Shown one piece after another: positions 4,582-7,427 of a stretch of 7,427 bases of DNA. A program made the translations under genes and the position numbers. The first letter of the stretch is position 1. Every line of letters starts with the position of its first letter. Under the pieces are notes generated by a model. The model was not told the origin of the DNA and did no database searches. It saw only the letters and a program-made list of their open reading frames with translations. The stretch is from Bacteroidales bacterium UBA1736 (GTDB taxonomy: Bacteria; Bacteroidota; Bacteroidia; Bacteroidales; UBA932), in NCBI GenBank assembly GCA_002315825.1, contig DCIC01000027.1, positions 1 to 7,427 of the forward strand. The letters are read 5' to 3'.

Positions 4582-4911
4582 ATGAGCGAATTGTCCGACC
4601 TCCGCACAATCATTGCGGAATTTTCACGTGATCGTGATTGGGAGCAGTTTCATGACGGAAAGAATCTCGCCATTGCTCTCTCAATCGAGGCGTCAGAACT
4701 TCTGGAAGCCTTCCTATGGAAAGAGGCCGGGGAGGTAAAGATTGAAAAGATAAAAGAGGAACTTGCAGACATCTTCAACTATGCAATTCTGATTGCTGAC
4801 AAGTATGACCTTGACATCAGACAGATTGTCTTGGATAAGCTTGCACGCAATGCAGAAAAATACCCTATTGACAAAGCGAAAGGCACAGCAAAGAAATATA
4901 ACGAACTGTAG
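4582..4911 (+). CDS. MazG-like nucleotide pyrophosphohydrolase
   Basis: A 109-aa single-domain all-alpha NTP pyrophosphohydrolase of the short MazG/dCTPase (RS21-C6-like) type. It hydrolyses an NTP or dNTP to the monophosphate and pyrophosphate. The Mg-binding ExxE...ExxD motif is complete: E36 and E39 in 'SIEASELLEAF', E60 and D63 in 'EELADIFNYA'. The flanking 'RDWEQFHDGKNLA' (18-30) and C-terminal 'YPIDKAKGTAKKYNEL' are characteristic of this subfamily, and the length is normal. The stop is only 2 bp before the ATG of the large helicase, so the two are almost certainly one operon, driven from the promoter and palindrome just upstream. In this setting the enzyme may clean the nucleotide pool, or change it in response to phage or stress, but that is inferred from context only. 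The preferred nucleotide cannot be read from sequence. Confidence 0.93.
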   Translation: MSELSDLRTIIAEFSRDRDWEQFHDGKNLAIALSIEASELLEAFLWKEAGEVKIEKIKEELADIFNYAILIADKYDLDIRQIVLDKLARNAEKYPIDKAKGTAKKYNEL

Positions 4912-4913
4912 GT

Positions 4914-7055
4914 ATGGCATTCACCCATCAACAGACGAATCGGAGTATCTCCAGATTCACCATCAACACATCAAACATCAACCAATTCTATCAAGCCGTC
5001 CAGAACGCAAGATTAGGAGAAAATTGGCCAGTGGTGTATCTATTGCATAATGACCATTTTAACGTAGGGGCTAGCATTAACCAGAAACTGCTATATATCG
5101 GAGAAACCACCAGCGCTTTCAGGAGAATGATGGAGCATTTCTCTGTGTCAAACACAAATTATCCTGAAAGAGCTAAACTGGATGTCGCCCATATCATCTT
5201 CGACCAGACATTCAACAAATCGGCCATCCTTGATATTGAGCAGGAACTTATCCATATGTTCTCTGCTGACAGTTCAAAATATGAACTTCAAAACAGAAAT
5301 GACGGTCAATCCAGCCAACATCAATATTATGAACGCGACCAGTACATCACCAGTCTGCGCGACATATGGGAAGATCTTCGTAAGAGTCCAATTAATATGG
5401 CCGTCGATTCATTCGACGAAGTACGCAACAGCAACCTTTTCAAGTACTCTCCATATACGGCATTAACGCCTCAACAGAAAAAAGTTTGTGAACAAATTGT
5501 TAACTCATTGATTGACGCCATTTGCAATGGCAAAGATTTCAATGCGGTAATAAGTGGAGTGGCAGGTACAGGTAAAACAGTCGTGCTGATAAAGGTGCTT
5601 TCTGAATTGATGCACATAGCAAACAGCCCTGTCGCCACTCCACTTCCAGCCTCCTCATCTCCAGTCAGTCCGAGCAGCCCTCCAAAGTTCAACGATGATG
5701 AGGAAAATTTCGGCCAAGCACTAACCAGGCAAATCAAGGCATCCCGTCTTAAAGCCGCCAAGCCTAATGGATTAAAGATAGCCTATGTAGTCCCCCTTTC
5801 TGAGCTCTTGCAACCATTCAAGAATGTTATCAAGGCCGTTTATGGAGATGATTCAATTGTCAAATGCGCTACCGAAGTGGCAAACACACCGGGACAATAT
5901 GATATTATATTTGTTGACGAGGCCCACAGACTTGGAACCATCAATAAATTCGGAGCGAACAAAAATCCTTATAAACTCGCCTGCTTGAACGCAATGGGTG
6001 TGGCATATACCCCGGGTATGATAAATCCGCCGACCGAACTTGATTGGATTCACAAGAAAAGCAATTGTTGTGTATATGTCTATGACGAAGGGCAGAAAGT
6101 AAGGAGTCATAAGTCTATCGAGCATAGGGACTTTGACAGAATAGTATTAAATCAATCTTTCACAACTCAATACGTTTTGACAACCCAAATGCGTTGCAAA
6201 GCTGGTGACAAATATGTCAGATTTCTTGATGATTTATTCAATAGCAAAATTAACGGAAGCACACCTCTTCCTCCTTGGAAAGGATATGATTTCAGAGTAT
6301 ACGATGATGTTGGAAAGATGGTTACCGACATAAACGCCTATAATAATCCAGGCAATTGTGGTCTAAGCAGAGTCGTAGCCGGATATGGGTGGAAATGGGT
6401 TACGATGGGTAAAAACAGAACCGAGCTTAAAACTCTGTCAAAATCCGGTTGGGATATTCACATCGATGGTTATGATTACTTTTGGAATGTACAAAACGGC
6501 AATTTTATATTTAAAGCAGACAGTGAAGAAATTGGATGTATCCATACTGTCCAAGGATTTGACCTAAATTATGTCGGCATTATCTTTGGGCCTGAGATTA
6601 AATATGATCCAAATAATGGCTTTTCAATTGACGAAACTCATATTTTTGATTCAGGAGTAAAGACTAGAGACAAGGCTCAACTGTTGAAATTCACGTTAAG
6701 GGCATACAAAGTAATGATGGAACGTGGTATCAGAGGATGTTATGTATATGCCTGTGACCCGGGACTTCAAAAGTATCTCAAATGTAACGTTCCATCACCT
6801 GCTGCTGCACAGAATAACCTCGAGATGACTGTAAACAGAGGCATTATCAAACTCACAGGGCTTGACATCTCATCTAACGGAACTGGCATTTCAGGAGGCA
6901 AAGTTGAGCTGAATAAAGTCGAAGTTGATGCCATTGTGTCGGGTCACGGAGGCATCGGTTCTATCAAAACCATTACCATTGACGGTAAACCATACGACGT
7001 TACCGGGTCCCAAATCTCCAAAGATGGCGATTACTACGTCTTTTCGATAACATGA
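4914..7055 (+). CDS. GIY-YIG + DUF2075/Schlafen group 3-like helicase fusion protein
   Basis: 713 aa. Residues about 38-128 are a GIY-YIG-like nuclease module: 'VVYLLHND' (the GIY strand), 'LLYIGETTSAFRRMMEH' (YIG, R70), an acidic helix 'DIEQELIHMF' (E109/E111) and 'LQNRND' (N127). Residues about 183-625 are a superfamily-1 ATPase of the DUF2075/Schlafen group 3 type. They include Walker A 'GVAGTGKT' (215-222), Walker B 'IIFVDEAHRLG' (D335, E336), 'TTQMRCKAGDKYVRFL' (423-438), 'GCIHTVQGFDLNYVGIIFG' (541-559) and 'MMERGIRGCYVYACD' (601-615), the last holding the motif VI arginine. A Pro/Ser-rich stretch (239-257) interrupts the region after Walker A. Residues about 636-713 form an extra Gly- and beta-rich domain that I do not recognise. 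Likely cytoplasmic nucleic-acid remodelling plus cleavage; a phage-defence role is inference. Start ATG lies 2 bp after the mazG-like stop. The gene looks more AT-rich than the repair gene upstream. Confidence 0.9.
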   Translation: MAFTHQQTNRSISRFTINTSNINQFYQAVQNARLGENWPVVYLLHNDHFNVGASINQKLLYIGETTSAFRRMMEHFSVSNTNYPERAKLDVAHIIFDQTFNKSAILDIEQELIHMFSADSSKYELQNRNDGQSSQHQYYERDQYITSLRDIWEDLRKSPINMAVDSFDEVRNSNLFKYSPYTALTPQQKKVCEQIVNSLIDAICNGKDFNAVISGVAGTGKTVVLIKVLSELMHIANSPVATPLPASSSPVSPSSPPKFNDDEENFGQALTRQIKASRLKAAKPNGLKIAYVVPLSELLQPFKNVIKAVYGDDSIVKCATEVANTPGQYDIIFVDEAHRLGTINKFGANKNPYKLACLNAMGVAYTPGMINPPTELDWIHKKSNCCVYVYDEGQKVRSHKSIEHRDFDRIVLNQSFTTQYVLTTQMRCKAGDKYVRFLDDLFNSKINGSTPLPPWKGYDFRVYDDVGKMVTDINAYNNPGNCGLSRVVAGYGWKWVTMGKNRTELKTLSKSGWDIHIDGYDYFWNVQNGNFIFKADSEEIGCIHTVQGFDLNYVGIIFGPEIKYDPNNGFSIDETHIFDSGVKTRDKAQLLKFTLRAYKVMMERGIRGCYVYACDPGLQKYLKCNVPSPAAAQNNLEMTVNRGIIKLTGLDISSNGTGISGGKVELNKVEVDAIVSGHGGIGSIKTITIDGKPYDVTGSQISKDGDYYVFSIT

Positions 7056-7152
7056 AATTTTTATTTCTTCTAATGTCGAAGAACACAATGTACTAATTGA
7101 TATTTAGGAATCTGAGTGAGTTTGTTTTATTATTGCCACAAGTTTTACCAAG

Positions 7153-7427
7153 ATGAAAAAGATTGTAATCCTATCCGGCGCCGGTGTGAGTGCCGAGAGC
7201 GGCATATCGACATTCCGGGACAGCGGCGGTCTTTGGGAGCAGTATGACGTCATGGACGTAGCCTCGATTGAAGGCTGGCGCAGGAACCAGACTCTGGTGC
7301 TGGATTTCTATAACCAGAGACGTGCCCAACTTGAGAATGTCAAACCCAATGCAGCACACCTTGACATCGCAGCGTTGGAGAAGGATTATGATGTCACGGT
7401 AGTAACCCAGAACGTCGACAACCTCCA
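7153..7427 (+). CDS. cobB: Sirtuin NAD-dependent protein deacylase, 3' end outside window
   Basis: The first 91 codons of a sirtuin; the family is about 230-250 aa, so about 60% is missing. Visible are the NAD-binding 'GAGVSAESGISTFRD' (9-23), 'GGLWEQYDV' (25-33), the 'FYNQRR' segment carrying Y53 and R56, and 'VVTQNVDNL' (83-91). The Y-x-x-R pair is the signature of SIRT5/CobB-type class III sirtuins, which bind acidic acyl groups, so desuccinylase or demalonylase activity in addition to deacetylase is plausible. The ATG at 7153 is the only sensible start. Upstream, TATTATTG (7128-7135) is a one-mismatch -7 box. The 97-bp gap after the helicase holds no further gene and no clear terminator. 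The gene symbol follows the bacterial sirtuin convention. Confidence 0.92.
   Translation, partial: MKKIVILSGAGVSAESGISTFRDSGGLWEQYDVMDVASIEGWRRNQTLVLDFYNQRRAQLENVKPNAAHLDIAALEKDYDVTVVTQNVDNL

Noticed and set aside
4092..7055. The accessory-looking block as an insertion sequence or integrative element
   Set aside because: No transposase, integrase, terminal inverted repeats or matching direct repeats at its edges could be found.
7054..7067. GAAAT/ATTTC hairpin after the helicase stop as a terminator
   Set aside because: Only A-T pairs apart from one G-C, with no T-run after the stem; too weak to call.
1..7427. CRISPR array, tRNA, rRNA or riboswitch
   Set aside because: No regularly spaced repeats, cloverleaf-like segments or known riboswitch cores were seen; gaps between genes are all under about 130 bp.

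Overview
The window looks like a piece of a Bacteroidales chromosome. Several promoter-like boxes match the Bacteroidetes -7 consensus TAnnTTTG, Shine-Dalgarno sequences are essentially absent, and most protein families recognised here (DUF4313, a Bacteroidales-type sirtuin, a PqqD-like protein, a small outer-membrane beta-barrel) are typical of that order. A Bacteroides/Muribaculaceae-type genome is my best guess; the genus cannot be fixed from this sequence alone.

Left part (1-1023, plus strand): the 3' part of a DUF2156 (MprF C-terminal-like) gene whose start lies outside the window. It overlaps by 19 bp a small YkgJ-type cysteine-cluster (CxxCxxCC) protein.

Centre-left (1001-3097): a possible RiPP-type module. 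It consists of a tiny unannotated 28-codon minus-strand ORF with a good -7 box, a divergent NTP_transf_5 nucleotidyltransferase, a PqqD-like RiPP-recognition protein abutting the nucleotidyltransferase tail to tail with no gap, and a small secreted beta-barrel upstream of pqqD on the same strand. NTP_transf_5 and PqqD-type proteins are known partners in peptide-modification clusters. The short peptide has the look of a precursor, but that is inference.

Centre (3098-4091): a divergent promoter region, then a single ORF that fuses an MGMT-type alkyl-DNA repair domain (active-site PCHR) to a uracil-DNA-glycosylase-superfamily domain. Its last codons form a hairpin-plus-T-run terminator.

Right part (4092-7055): an apparently accessory block. 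It holds DUF4313, a MazG-like nucleotide pyrophosphohydrolase behind a promoter with a 7-bp palindrome, and, two bases later, a 713-aa GIY-YIG + DUF2075/Schlafen-type helicase with an unrecognised C-terminal domain. The MazG-helicase pair reads as a two-gene operon and is a reasonable candidate for an anti-phage or nucleic-acid surveillance module.

Right edge (7153-7427): the N-terminal third of a sirtuin deacylase. No tRNA, rRNA, CRISPR array, transposase or integrase was seen.
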